From Alloyangia mangrovi (GTDB taxonomy: Bacteria; Pseudomonadota; Alphaproteobacteria; Rhodobacterales; Rhodobacteraceae), in NCBI RefSeq assembly GCF_002300555.2, contig NZ_NTHN02000019.1, positions 24,856 to 88,855 on the forward strand: DNA of 64,000 bases, given 5' to 3'. Position 1 is the first letter of the stretch. Each line of letters starts with the position of its first letter. Shown piece by piece: positions 50,054-58,617 of this stretch. Made by a program: the position numbers and the translations under genes. The notes below the pieces were generated by a model. It saw nothing but the letters and a program-made list of their open reading frames with translations. It was not told the origin of the DNA and ran no database searches.

Positions 50054-51163
50054 ATGACCAAAGCCAAGCCCCCCATCGCGATGCTCGCCGAGCTGACCCA
50101 CCGCTGCCCGCTCTCCTGCCCCTATTGTTCGAACCCGCTGGAGCTGACCCGGCAGGAGGCCGAGCTCTCGACCGAGGACTGGGCCCGCGTCTTCCGCGAG
50201 GCGGCGGATCTCGGCGTGCTGCAGCTCCACCTCTCGGGCGGCGAGCCCGCCACCCGCCGCGATCTCGAGGATCTGGTGTGCGCCGCCCGCGACGCCGGGC
50301 TCTACACCAACCTCATCACCTCGGGCATCGGCCTCACCGAGCGCCGGCTCCGCGCGCTCGACGACGCCGGGCTCGACCACATCCAGCTCAGCCTGCAGGG
50401 CACGACGCCCGAGATGGCCGACGAGATCGGCGGCTACCGCGGCGGCTTTGCCCGAAAGCTGCAGGTTGCGGAATGGATCGGAAAGATCGGCTTTCCGCTG
50501 ACCCTCAACGCGGTGCTGCACCGGCGCAACCTGCACCAGTTGCCGCGCGCCTTGGAGATGGCGCTCGAGATGGGCGCCCGCCGAATCGAGGTGGCGACGG
50601 TGCAGTTTCACGGCTGGGCGCTGAAGAACCGCGACGCGTTGATGCCGACGAAGGCGCAGGCAGCGGAGGCCACCCGCCTCGTCGCCGAGGCGCGGGTCCG
50701 GCTGAAGGGGCGGCTGGTCATCGACTACGTGCCCGCCGATTACCATTCCGACTATCCCAAGCGCTGCATGGGCGGCTGGGGCTCGACCGGGCTCAACGTG
50801 GCGCCCGACGGAACCGTCCTGCCCTGCCACGCCGCACAGACGATTCCCCACCTGCGCTTCGAAAGCGTCCGCGACCGCCCGCTCACGGCGATCTGGTACG
50901 AGGGCGCCGCCTTCGAGGCCTATCGCGGTACCGGCTGGATGAAGGAGCCCTGTGCAAGCTGCGAACGCCGCGAGATCGACTTCGGCGGCTGCCGGTGCCA
51001 GGCGATGGCGCTGGCGGGCGATCCCGCGGCGACCGACCCAGTCTGCGTGAAGTCGGCCCAGCACCTGGACCTTCAGGCCCGCGCCGCCGCCCATGCCGAG
51101 GCCGACTCGCCCCTTACCTACCGCAGTGCGCCCGGCAAACCCGCCACAGAACCCGCCGAGTGA
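50054..51163 (+). CDS. pqqE: PqqA peptide cyclase PqqE (radical SAM)
   Basis: 369 residues. The radical-SAM cluster is Cys18, Cys22, Cys25 in HRCPLSCPYCSNP. The SAM-contact region is HLSGGEPATR. The SPASM auxiliary-cluster region has CMGGWGSTGLNVAPDGTVLPC and later CASCERREIDFGGCRC. It forms the Glu-Tyr carbon bond in PqqA. Last gene of the pqqABCDE operon; no pqqF protease here. Confidence 0.97.
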   Translation: MTKAKPPIAMLAELTHRCPLSCPYCSNPLELTRQEAELSTEDWARVFREAADLGVLQLHLSGGEPATRRDLEDLVCAARDAGLYTNLITSGIGLTERRLRALDDAGLDHIQLSLQGTTPEMADEIGGYRGGFARKLQVAEWIGKIGFPLTLNAVLHRRNLHQLPRALEMALEMGARRIEVATVQFHGWALKNRDALMPTKAQAAEATRLVAEARVRLKGRLVIDYVPADYHSDYPKRCMGGWGSTGLNVAPDGTVLPCHAAQTIPHLRFESVRDRPLTAIWYEGAAFEAYRGTGWMKEPCASCERREIDFGGCRCQAMALAGDPAATDPVCVKSAQHLDLQARAAAHAEADSPLTYRSAPGKPATEPAE

Positions 51164-51509
51164 GTCGAAACAGGGTCTTTCTCTCCTGATTTGAGCCTGT
51201 TGAGAGGCGACTCGTCGGCAAGTTGCCCGCCAAACCACAGCAGAGCGAGTCGCCGCGTGGCCTTCGGATTCTGTCAGAAACCGGTTTTTCGCCGGGAAAA
51301 CATGCAGTCGCGATGCCCAAGCGGAAGACAGGTAAAAAGCAACACAATTTCAATCAATTATCCCGCGTCTTGCGGCCGCCCTGTGAAGAGTCGCAAAATA
51401 TTGCGGCACGCCCCCTGCCCTCCTGGCGAAGGAATCTGTGGACAACTCCGCTCTCTCTTGCATAAAGGAACGGTAATAAAAGCGCTGGCGGAAAACAGCG
51501 TTACCGACA
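51164..51509. other. Gene-free stretch between pqqE and repA (replicon promoter region)
   Basis: 346 bases, more AT-rich than its neighbours. A DnaA-box-like 9-mer occurs at 51437-51445, TGTGGACAA (reverse strand TTGTCCACA, one mismatch to TTATCCACA). Likely contains the repABC promoter. A hypothetical ORF at 51191-51847 is a shadow of repA. Confidence 0.5.
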
Positions 51510-52697
51510 ATGAGGGCAGCAGTGGCGGAACCGATCCATATCAACGCCCGTGTGCGGGAGAACGCCGAGGCGATCAGCGCGGCGCTCGAGGACCATATGC
51601 TCAAGGTCTTCGCCCCCGATGCGCGCAAGGAACTTCGCCGCTTTTCCGCGGGCGAGGCGGCAGAGCTGCTCGGCATCTCTCCGAGCTTCCTGCGCAAGCT
51701 GCATTTCGAGAACCGTGTGCCCGAGGTGCATACCACGCCGGGCGGAAGAAGACACTATTCCGGGGAAGATCTGCAGGAAATCCGCAAGATCCTCGACAAT
51801 ACCGCCAAGACCAAGGGCACCTACCTGCGCGGCCGCCGCGAAGGTGACAAGGTGCAGGTGCTGTCCTTCCTCAACTTCAAGGGCGGCTCGGGCAAGACCA
51901 CCAGCTCGATCCACACCGCGCAGCGCCTGGCGCTCAAGGGCTACCGCGTTCTGGCGGTGGACATCGACCCGCAGGCCTCGCTGACCACGCTCTTCGGCTA
52001 CCGTCCCGAATATGATTTCCTGCATTCCGGCACGATCTACGACGCGATCCGCTACGACGATCCGGTGCCGATGTCGCAGATCATCCAGAAGACCTATTTC
52101 ACCGGCATCGACCTAGCGCCGGGTGGGCTGATCTTGCAGGAATTCGAGCACGAGACGCCGCAGGCGCTGATGGCCAACATGCAGCCGCCCTTCTTCGCCC
52201 GCATGGCCGCGGCGCTTCAGGAGGTCGAGGCAGAGTATGACGTGATCATCTTCGATTGCCCGCCGCAGCTCGGCTATCTGACCATGTCGGCGCTCTGCGC
52301 CTCGACCGGCGTGCTGATCACCATCGTGCCCAACATGCTGGACATCGCCTCGATGGCGCAATTCCTGCAGATGAGTGCTGATCTGCTCGACGTGGTGTCG
52401 AATGCCGGCGCCAGCATGGAGTTCGACTTCCTGCGCTTTCTGATCAACCGCTACGAGCCGAACGACGGGCCGCAGCAGCAGGTCGTCGCCTTCCTGCGCC
52501 AGCTCTTCGGCGAAGAGGTCATGGTCTCGTCCATGCTGAAATCCACCGCGATCTCGGACGCCGGGCTGACGACCCAGACCCTCTACGAGGTCGACCGCTC
52601 GCAGTTCCACCGCAACACCTATGACCGCGCGATCGATTCACTGAATCAAGTCAATGATGAGGTCGAGTCTCTCATTCAGAAAGCATGGGGACGCTGA
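51510..52697 (+). CDS. repA: Plasmid partitioning protein RepA (ParA-type ATPase)
   Basis: 395 residues. An N-terminal DNA-binding region (helix-turn-helix, ELLGISPSFLRKLHFENRVP), then the deviant Walker A KGGSGKTT at about residues 124-131 and Walker A' DIDPQASLTTLFG, IIFDCPPQLG. RepA segregates the replicon and represses repABC. The ATG at 51510 lacks a strong ribosome site. Overlaps repB by 1 base. Confidence 0.96.
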   Translation: MRAAVAEPIHINARVRENAEAISAALEDHMLKVFAPDARKELRRFSAGEAAELLGISPSFLRKLHFENRVPEVHTTPGGRRHYSGEDLQEIRKILDNTAKTKGTYLRGRREGDKVQVLSFLNFKGGSGKTTSSIHTAQRLALKGYRVLAVDIDPQASLTTLFGYRPEYDFLHSGTIYDAIRYDDPVPMSQIIQKTYFTGIDLAPGGLILQEFEHETPQALMANMQPPFFARMAAALQEVEAEYDVIIFDCPPQLGYLTMSALCASTGVLITIVPNMLDIASMAQFLQMSADLLDVVSNAGASMEFDFLRFLINRYEPNDGPQQQVVAFLRQLFGEEVMVSSMLKSTAISDAGLTTQTLYEVDRSQFHRNTYDRAIDSLNQVNDEVESLIQKAWGR

Positions 52698-53665
52698 TGG
52701 CACGCAAAGGCATTCTGGAACCACGGATTTCGACCCTCGGCGGCGGCGACCGCAAGCCAGGCCCCGCCGAGTCGCGGATGATGCCGCGCGGCGCGGTCGG
52801 CGCGCTGCAGAGCTCGCTGTCGAAGCTGCAGGAGAACGCGGTTCAGGAGATCGACGCCGATCTCATCGACGACGCCGGCTTCGAGGACCGCCTCGGGCTC
52901 GATCCCGCCGCGCAGGGCCAGCTGAAAGAGAGCCTGCAGACCTACGGTCAGCAGGTTCCGGTGCTTTTGCGCCCGCATCCCAAGACCAACGGCCGTTTCG
53001 AGATCGTCTACGGCCGCCGCCGCCTCGGGGCGCTGCGCGAGCTTGGGATGAAGGTCAAGGCGATGGTCCGCCAGCTCGACGACCACGCGCTGGTCATGGC
53101 GCAGGGGCAGGAAAACACCTCCCGCCAGGACCTGAGCTTCGTGGAAAAGGCGAGCTTTGCCGCCCAGCTGCAGGACTCGGGCTATGACCGGCAGACAATC
53201 GCCGCGGCGCTGTCGATCGACCTGCCGATGGTGAGCCGGATGCTGAAGGTGGGCACGGCCTTTGCCCTGCCCTTCCTGCGCCGCATCGGCTCGGCCCCGG
53301 GCATCGGCCGCGACCGCTGGATGGCGCTCGCCAAGGCGCTGCAGGACGAGGCCGCGAGCGCGCGCGCCGAGGACGCCATGATCCACCCCGATTTCGGTGC
53401 GCTGGATTCCGACGCCCGTTTCGAGGCGGTCTATGCCGCGACCCAGCGCAAGACGAGCGCGCCCAAGGCCCCTGCCCCGCGGCCGCGCAGCCTGCGTTCC
53501 CGCGACGGCATGGCGCTGGCAGAGGTGCGCAGCACCTCGCGCGGATTGACTCTGACGGTGCCCTCGCGCACTGCAGACGGCTTCGACCGGTGGCTCGACT
53601 CGCAGGCCGAGGCCATCATCAACGAACTTCACGACCGCTGGCAAAGCACCCGGTCGGAAGACTGA
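52697..53665 (+). CDS. repB: Plasmid partitioning protein RepB (ParB-type centromere-binding)
   Basis: 322 residues. The ParB-like nuclease-fold part is QQVPVLLRPHPKTNGRFEIVYGRRRLGAL with AQGQENTSRQDLSFVEKA; the helix-turn-helix is near YDRQTIAAALSIDLPMVSRML. The ATG at 52697 follows the repA stop (TGATG). It binds parS; the best parS candidate in the window is at 54964-54983. Confidence 0.95.
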   Translation: MARKGILEPRISTLGGGDRKPGPAESRMMPRGAVGALQSSLSKLQENAVQEIDADLIDDAGFEDRLGLDPAAQGQLKESLQTYGQQVPVLLRPHPKTNGRFEIVYGRRRLGALRELGMKVKAMVRQLDDHALVMAQGQENTSRQDLSFVEKASFAAQLQDSGYDRQTIAAALSIDLPMVSRMLKVGTAFALPFLRRIGSAPGIGRDRWMALAKALQDEAASARAEDAMIHPDFGALDSDARFEAVYAATQRKTSAPKAPAPRPRSLRSRDGMALAEVRSTSRGLTLTVPSRTADGFDRWLDSQAEAIINELHDRWQSTRSED

Positions 53666-53706
53666 GAGCAGTAGAACAGGAACGGAGGCACGAGAGGACA
53701 GGCGAC

Positions 53707-53757
53707 AAAAAGAAAAGCCCCCCAGGACGGATCCCGGAAGGCCCTTCTCGAAAGTAG
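53707..53757 (-). ncRNA. Counter-transcribed RNA (ctRNA, incA-type) in the repB-repC gap
   Basis: On the minus strand, a perfect -35 TTGACA (plus 53788-53793) is spaced about 18 bases from a -10-like TAACTC (53764-53769), giving a start near 53757. The RNA ends in an 11-bp hairpin (plus-strand arms 53717-53727 and 53732-53742, loop CGGA, several G-U pairs) followed by TTTTCTTTTT. Every known repABC replicon has a ~50-nt antisense RNA here that controls repC translation. Exact 5' end is inferred. Confidence 0.85.
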
Positions 53758-53845
53758 CACTTTGAGTTAGCCGCCAGCACCGGTCCCTGTCAACTCCACA
53801 TCTCGGTGTGGGGCAGGAATTTTGTTGTCTTTCGTGAAAATTTGC

Positions 53846-54985
53846 ATGCAGGACACGTCCCGACACCCTGTCGGGCGGCCGCTATCGGCTTGCCTGACGT
53901 CGCAGGTCGGCTCCCACGACAAGTGGGCGCTGCTGCGCGATCTCACCATTGCCGCCGAGGACTTCGGTCTCGGCCACCGCCCGCTGTCGGTGCTGAAGGC
54001 GCTGCTCAGCTTCTGGCCCGAGCGTGAGCTGCCCGGCGCGCCCGGCGGTGCCATCGTCTTCCCCTCGAACCGGGCGCTGTCGGAGCGGCTTTCCGGCATG
54101 CCCGAGAGCACGCTGCGGCGGCACCTTGCGGCGCTGACCGCCAGCGGTATTGTCCGCCGTCACGACAGCGCCAACGGCAAGCGCTTCGCCCGCCGCGCCG
54201 GGGCCGAGATCGGCGTGGCCTTCGGCTTCGACCTCTCCCCCCTCGCCCGCGCCGCCTCTGCCCTGGCGCAAGCGGTCACCGAGGCCACCCTGCGCCGCGA
54301 ACGCATCGCCGTGCTACGCGCGAGGCTTGGCATGCTGCGCCAGCGGCTGCTCGGGACAGGCGCCCCCGAGGAGCTGCTCGAAGCGGCCCGGCTGCTGCTG
54401 CGCCGCAAGTGCTCCGAGCAGGTTCTCACGGCGATTGTCAGCCGTCTCGAGGCCGAACTTCCGGCGGAGACGCCCGCGGAAATTCCCGCGCTCACCGTCT
54501 CTTCGCCCGCCCAACTGAGCGCCAGCAACAGCCAAAATGAGCGGCACATACAGGAATCAGATAGATCCTATTCTGACTCTGAGAGCACGCAGCAGGCAGA
54601 GGCAGTTCGACTGGATACTGCCGGACCAGCGGAGAAAGATGCCCAATTGAGCCTGCCGATGGTCGCAGAGACCTGCCGGGAGTACCGCGCCTTCTTCCCC
54701 GATGCGCCCAAAGGCTGGCACGAACTGGTGGCCATCTCGCAGAGGCTCGCGCCGATGATGGGGGTGGAGCCGCCGGTGCTGCACGAGGCACAGCGGATCA
54801 TGGGCCCGGAACGGGCGGCGGCAACCCTGCTCTGCCTGCTCGAACGGCACGCGCATATCCGCAAGCCCGGCGCCTACCTCAGGCGGCTGACACAAATGGC
54901 GCGGCAGGACTCTTTCTCTGTCTTTTCGATGCTTGCCACCCTGTCGCGTCGGGCCGATCCGGGAAATTGTCAGCTGACAATTTGA
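53846..54985 (+). CDS. repC: Replication initiator RepC
   Basis: 379 residues from ATG 53846 (TTG 53822 is an alternative). DNA-binding N-terminal part with DKWALLRDLTIAAEDFGL, IVFPSNRALSERLSGMPESTLRRHLAAL. A low-complexity serine- and glutamine-rich linker lies near residue 240-265, and the C-terminal domain starts near CREYRAFFPDA. In repABC replicons the origin lies inside repC. The last codons overlap a 20-bp perfect palindrome. A short GGTGTGG/CCACATC hairpin at about 53796-53812 belongs to the leader controlled by the ctRNA. Confidence 0.95.
   Translation: MQDTSRHPVGRPLSACLTSQVGSHDKWALLRDLTIAAEDFGLGHRPLSVLKALLSFWPERELPGAPGGAIVFPSNRALSERLSGMPESTLRRHLAALTASGIVRRHDSANGKRFARRAGAEIGVAFGFDLSPLARAASALAQAVTEATLRRERIAVLRARLGMLRQRLLGTGAPEELLEAARLLLRRKCSEQVLTAIVSRLEAELPAETPAEIPALTVSSPAQLSASNSQNERHIQESDRSYSDSESTQQAEAVRLDTAGPAEKDAQLSLPMVAETCREYRAFFPDAPKGWHELVAISQRLAPMMGVEPPVLHEAQRIMGPERAAATLLCLLERHAHIRKPGAYLRRLTQMARQDSFSVFSMLATLSRRADPGNCQLTI
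54964..54983. promoter_or_regulatory. parS-like centromere palindrome overlapping the repC stop
   Basis: AAATTGTCAGCTGACAATTT is a perfect 20-bp palindrome, the last bases before and into the repC stop codon. The core matches the published repABC parS consensus GTTNNCNGCNGNNAAC except for the outermost bases (ATT...AAT). I found only one copy in the window. Confidence 0.85.
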
Positions 54986-55184
54986 AAATACGCTTGTTTT
55001 CAGTGGGTTGAAAATTCGTCCCTCTGGCAAGTTTTTGCAGGTCCGGCGGGGCTGCGACCATGGGCTGTGTTCCGGCGCCCCGCCCGCTTCGGCTAGGTTG
55101 TCCTGACCCTCCGGATGCAGCGGACCTCCCGCCGTGCGCCGCCACTCCCGCCGCCCGTCATGGGCCCCGACCAAGGAAGTCTCG

Positions 55185-55844
55185 ATGATCCGCTCCCCGC
55201 ACGTTCCCGGTGCAAGCCTCAGAACGTCCGATCTCGTCGCCCTGCGCGAGACGGCGCGGGAGCATTTCCACCCCTGGCAGTCCCGGGACTGGCCCGGGGT
55301 GGTGCTGGTGGCGGACTTCCGTCCGTCGATGCTGAGCGGCCAGCTCCGCGCTTTCCGCTCGGTGGCGGCGGCCGAGGCGCTGGCGCTTATCGGCTGGCGC
55401 GTGGTGCAGGACGGCGGCTGGGTCGCGCTGCTGGCCCTCGGCGCGAGCGCCCCGGTGGTGGTGCCAGCCGGTCGCGGCCAGCCCGGAATGCGCGAGATCG
55501 TCACGGGTCTCGTGGCCGCGCATGAGACGGCCGAGGCCATGGCGCTTGCCGGCTGCTTCGACGACCCGCCGCTGGTGCCGGGGCTCGGGGCGCTCGAAGC
55601 CCTGGCGCTGCCGGGCGCGGCGCTGGTGATCGCCTCTGGCTTCGAAGTGCCCGGCCAAGGGCTGGCCGCGCGGGTCGAGACGCTGTCGCGGGCGCATCTG
55701 CTGCGGCTCCTGCATGTCATCGACGGCCCGGACGGAGACCCCCATCCAGCGTGCGGCCTCCTGACGCTTGATGCGAACCTGCCGCCGGAACAGGCCGCAC
55801 CCTATCTCGGGCGCGCGCTGCGCCGCGCCGCTTTGTCCGGCTGA
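55185..55844 (+). CDS. DUF58-like protein, short form
   Basis: 219 residues from ATG 55185 (AAGGAAG just upstream). Matches DUF58 faintly: [14 protein letters not shown] occupies the place of the usual PGDD-RRIDWR motif, and [14 protein letters not shown] the place of the vWA metal site DxSxSM, with Arg-Pro replacing part of it. Later [14 protein letters not shown] is hydrophobic. Such proteins (e.g. MxaS) sit in alcohol-oxidation operons, but the degenerate vWA site makes this tentative. It stands alone between repC and gfa. Confidence 0.6.
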   Translation: MIRSPHVPGASLRTSDLVALRETAREHFHPWQSRDWPGVVLVADFRPSMLSGQLRAFRSVAAAEALALIGWRVVQDGGWVALLALGASAPVVVPAGRGQPGMREIVTGLVAAHETAEAMALAGCFDDPPLVPGLGALEALALPGAALVIASGFEVPGQGLAARVETLSRAHLLRLLHVIDGPDGDPHPACGLLTLDANLPPEQAAPYLGRALRRAALSG

Positions 55845-55978
55845 CAATCCGCCCAAATCCTCCGGCAAAGAGGCGCCGAGCCGATACGAATGGTTGCATT
55901 GCCAGAGCCCAAACAAGGCCGCACCCTTGCGCGACGGGTCCGCAGGGAGGCGGGCGCGCATGGGAGGAGCCAGAGGAA

Positions 55979-56605
55979 ATGGGAATTCTCGACAAATTAT
56001 TCGGCGGGGACGAGCCGCCGTCCACGCCGCAGTTCAGCCATGTGAAGATCCATCCGCAGGTGGATGGCGGCATCACCCCGGCGCGGCCCGGCTTTGCCGG
56101 AGGCACGCTGAGCTGCCAGTGCAGCAGTGATCCCGTCGTGGTCCGCATCGGCGCGCAGACCGCGCATAACCACGTCTGCGGCTGCACCAAGTGCTGGAAG
56201 CCCGCGGGCGCGGTGTTCAGCCAGATCGCCGTGGTCGCCCGCGACCAAGTCGAGGTGCTGGAAAATGCCGACAAGCTCGAGGTGGTCGACGCCTCGGCGG
56301 CGATCCAGCGCCACGCCTGCAAGGGCTGCGGCGTGCATATGTATGGCCGCATCGAGAACACCGGGCACCCGTTCCACGGGCTCGACTTCGTGCACACCGA
56401 ATTGTCGTCCGACGACGGCTGGGCGCCGGCGGAATTCGCGGCCTTCGTCTCGTCGATCATCGAGTCCGGGGTCGATCCGTCCCGCATGGATGACATCCGC
56501 AGCCGGCTGCGCGAGCTGGGGCTCGAGCCCTATGACTGCCTCTCGCCGCCGCTGATGGACGCCATCGCCACTCATGTGGCCAAGCAGAGCGGGGCGCTGG
56601 CCTAG
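55979..56605 (+). CDS. gfa: Glutathione-dependent formaldehyde-activating enzyme Gfa (S-hydroxymethylglutathione synthase)
   Basis: 208 residues. Zinc ligands Cys46, Cys48 (LSCQCSS), Cys67, Cys69, Cys72 ([10 protein letters not shown]), Cys114, Cys117 (CKGCG), the Gfa pattern. It joins formaldehyde to glutathione for onward oxidation by the flhA-type dehydrogenase, which is not in the window. In Paracoccus, gfa lies with flhA and regulators flhRS; here regulators follow directly. Confidence 0.9.
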   Translation: MGILDKLFGGDEPPSTPQFSHVKIHPQVDGGITPARPGFAGGTLSCQCSSDPVVVRIGAQTAHNHVCGCTKCWKPAGAVFSQIAVVARDQVEVLENADKLEVVDASAAIQRHACKGCGVHMYGRIENTGHPFHGLDFVHTELSSDDGWAPAEFAAFVSSIIESGVDPSRMDDIRSRLRELGLEPYDCLSPPLMDAIATHVAKQSGALA

Positions 56606-56728
56606 GCCGGGCTCCGGCGCGCGCCTCGCAAACCTCGGCGCGGAGGCGCGCGTTCCTTGCCCCAGGGGAACAACACCGTTGCGCGAGTGAAATTTCATGC
56701 GCTAACCTCTCCGTGGGAGGAGAGTTCA

Positions 56729-57454
56729 ATGAAAGACATGCAAGATGCGGCCGCATCGGGCACGATCGGGCCTGTTTTGATCGTTGACGATCATCCGCTT
56801 TATAGTGATGCGCTGGACGCCGCGTTGCGGATGGTGTTCCCGGAGTGTCAGCCGTCCAAGGCGCAGACGCTCGGCGCCGCGCTGGAGTTGCTTGAGCAGG
56901 GGCTCGCACCCGACCTGGTGATGTTCGACCTCAAGCTACCGGACGTCTGCGGCATTTCCGGCTTCCAGCGTCTCCACGAGGCGCTGCCCGAGGTGCCGGT
57001 ACTGGTGATCTCCTCGCTGACCTCGGTGCAGGTGGTGCAGGCGCTGATGCAGGAGGGGGCGGCGGGCTTCCTGCCCAAGGACGCCCCGGCGCCGCTGCTG
57101 CGCGAGGCGCTGCGCGAGATCGCCGCTGGCCGGCGCTACGTGCATGCCGGCTACCTGGGCGAGACGGTGAGCGAGGCCGAGGCACCGCCTTTCGAGGCGA
57201 TGCACCCGAAGCTGGCCGAGCTGACGCCGCAGCAGAAACGGATCATGAAGCTGATCTGTGCCGGCAAGCCGAACAAGCAGATCGCCTACGAGCTCGATCT
57301 CGCCGAGGCGACGGTAAAGGCGCATATCACCGCGCTCCTGCGGCGGCTCGGGGTGCAGAACCGGACGCAGGCGGCGGTGCTGGTGGAAAGCTCGCAGCCC
57401 GCCACGACCATCGGCGCCGCGGATGCCGATGCCCAGGCCTTCCTGAGCCGCTGA
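56729..57454 (+). CDS. LuxR/NarL-type response regulator (ErdR/FlhR-like)
   Basis: 241 residues from ATG 56729 (GGGAGGAGAG upstream). Receiver with VDDHPLYSDAL and phosphoacceptor Asp67 in VMFDLKLPD; Lys in FLPKDAPA. C-terminal LuxR helix-turn-helix reads KLICAGKPNKQIAYELDLAEATVKAHITALLRRL. Followed by a FIST protein and a hybrid kinase, the order seen at PQQ alcohol-oxidation regulatory loci. Confidence 0.88.
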   Translation: MKDMQDAAASGTIGPVLIVDDHPLYSDALDAALRMVFPECQPSKAQTLGAALELLEQGLAPDLVMFDLKLPDVCGISGFQRLHEALPEVPVLVISSLTSVQVVQALMQEGAAGFLPKDAPAPLLREALREIAAGRRYVHAGYLGETVSEAEAPPFEAMHPKLAELTPQQKRIMKLICAGKPNKQIAYELDLAEATVKAHITALLRRLGVQNRTQAAVLVESSQPATTIGAADADAQAFLSR

Positions 57455-57459
57455 CCCAT

Positions 57460-58617
57460 ATGGCGCCAGACCGCCCGTTGCCCCGTTTCGTCCGCATCGC
57501 GGTCTCCTACCAGACCGAGGCCGCCGCCGCCGTGACCGAGGCGCTGGCGATGCTCGACCTTTCCGACACCTGCTTCATCCTCGCCTTCATGCCCGAGGGG
57601 CTGGTGCTGGACGCCGTGGCGCAGGCGCTTGAGGAGGGGGCAGGCGGGGTGCCGGTCTTCGGCTGCACCACTGCCGGGACGATCACCCAGGAGGGCTACG
57701 AGACCGGGGCGCTGCTGCTGCTGGCCTTCCCGCGCGAGCACTTCCGCTGCGCCTCGATGCTGATCTCGCCGCTGAAGCCGCTGCTGATGAAGTCCATCGC
57801 CTCGGAGGTGCGCAGCCACGCGGTGCGCTTCCGCCGCACCGCCGGGTGGAACCGGCTGGCGCTGATCTTCGCCGACGGGCTGGCCAAGCAGGAGGAGATG
57901 CTGGTCGCCACGCTCGAGGCGGCGCTTGGCGAAGTGCCGGTCTTCGGAGGCTCGGCGGGTGACAATCTTGCCTTCAAGGAAACCTTCGTCCTGCACGACG
58001 GGCGCTTCCACAGCAATGCGGCCGTTCTCCTTCTGGTTGAAACGGACCTCGAGTTCCGCGGCCTCGGCTTCGACCATTTCCTGCCCACCGACGAGCAGAT
58101 GGTGGTGACCCATGCATTGCCCGAGGAGCGTCTGGTCTTCGAGATCAACGGTGCCCCGGCGGCGCTGGAATACGCGCGCATCGTCGGCGTGCCGGTCGAG
58201 CGGCTGTCGCCGCAGGTCTTCGCCGAGAACCCGATGCTGGTGCGGCAGAACATGAATTACCATGTGCGCGCGGTGCATGGTGCGCCAAGCTCGCACGCGC
58301 TCTCCTTCCTGGGGGCGATCGACGACGGGCTGATCCTGACGCTGGGCCGGGGCAAGGAGATCCTCGAGACGCTCGAGCACGAGCTCGACGTCACCGGCTC
58401 GCAGGAGGCGCCGCCGGATTTCGTGCTCGGCTTCGACTGCGTGCTGCGCAAGCTCGAGATCGAGCAGAAGCAGCTCGCCCCGGCGGTGAGCGAGATTTTC
58501 CGCCGCCGCCGCGTGCTGGGGTTCAACACCTACGGCGAGCAGCATTGCGGCGTGCACGTGAATCAGACCTTCGTCGGCGTCGCCTTCTTCGATCCGGGGA
58601 GGCGTGACTTCGCATGA
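57460..58617 (+). CDS. FIST domain sensory protein
   Basis: 385 residues. FIST N domain with GVPVFGCTTAGTITQEGYETGALLLLAF and GEVPVFGGSAGDNLAF, then the FIST C domain around VERLSPQVFAENPMLV and VLGFDCVLRKLE. No membrane segment. FIST proteins bind small ligands (some bind heme/NO, as NosP does) and modulate a partner kinase. The stop overlaps the next gene's start by 4 bases. Confidence 0.9.
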   Translation: MAPDRPLPRFVRIAVSYQTEAAAAVTEALAMLDLSDTCFILAFMPEGLVLDAVAQALEEGAGGVPVFGCTTAGTITQEGYETGALLLLAFPREHFRCASMLISPLKPLLMKSIASEVRSHAVRFRRTAGWNRLALIFADGLAKQEEMLVATLEAALGEVPVFGGSAGDNLAFKETFVLHDGRFHSNAAVLLLVETDLEFRGLGFDHFLPTDEQMVVTHALPEERLVFEINGAPAALEYARIVGVPVERLSPQVFAENPMLVRQNMNYHVRAVHGAPSSHALSFLGAIDDGLILTLGRGKEILETLEHELDVTGSQEAPPDFVLGFDCVLRKLEIEQKQLAPAVSEIFRRRRVLGFNTYGEQHCGVHVNQTFVGVAFFDPGRRDFA

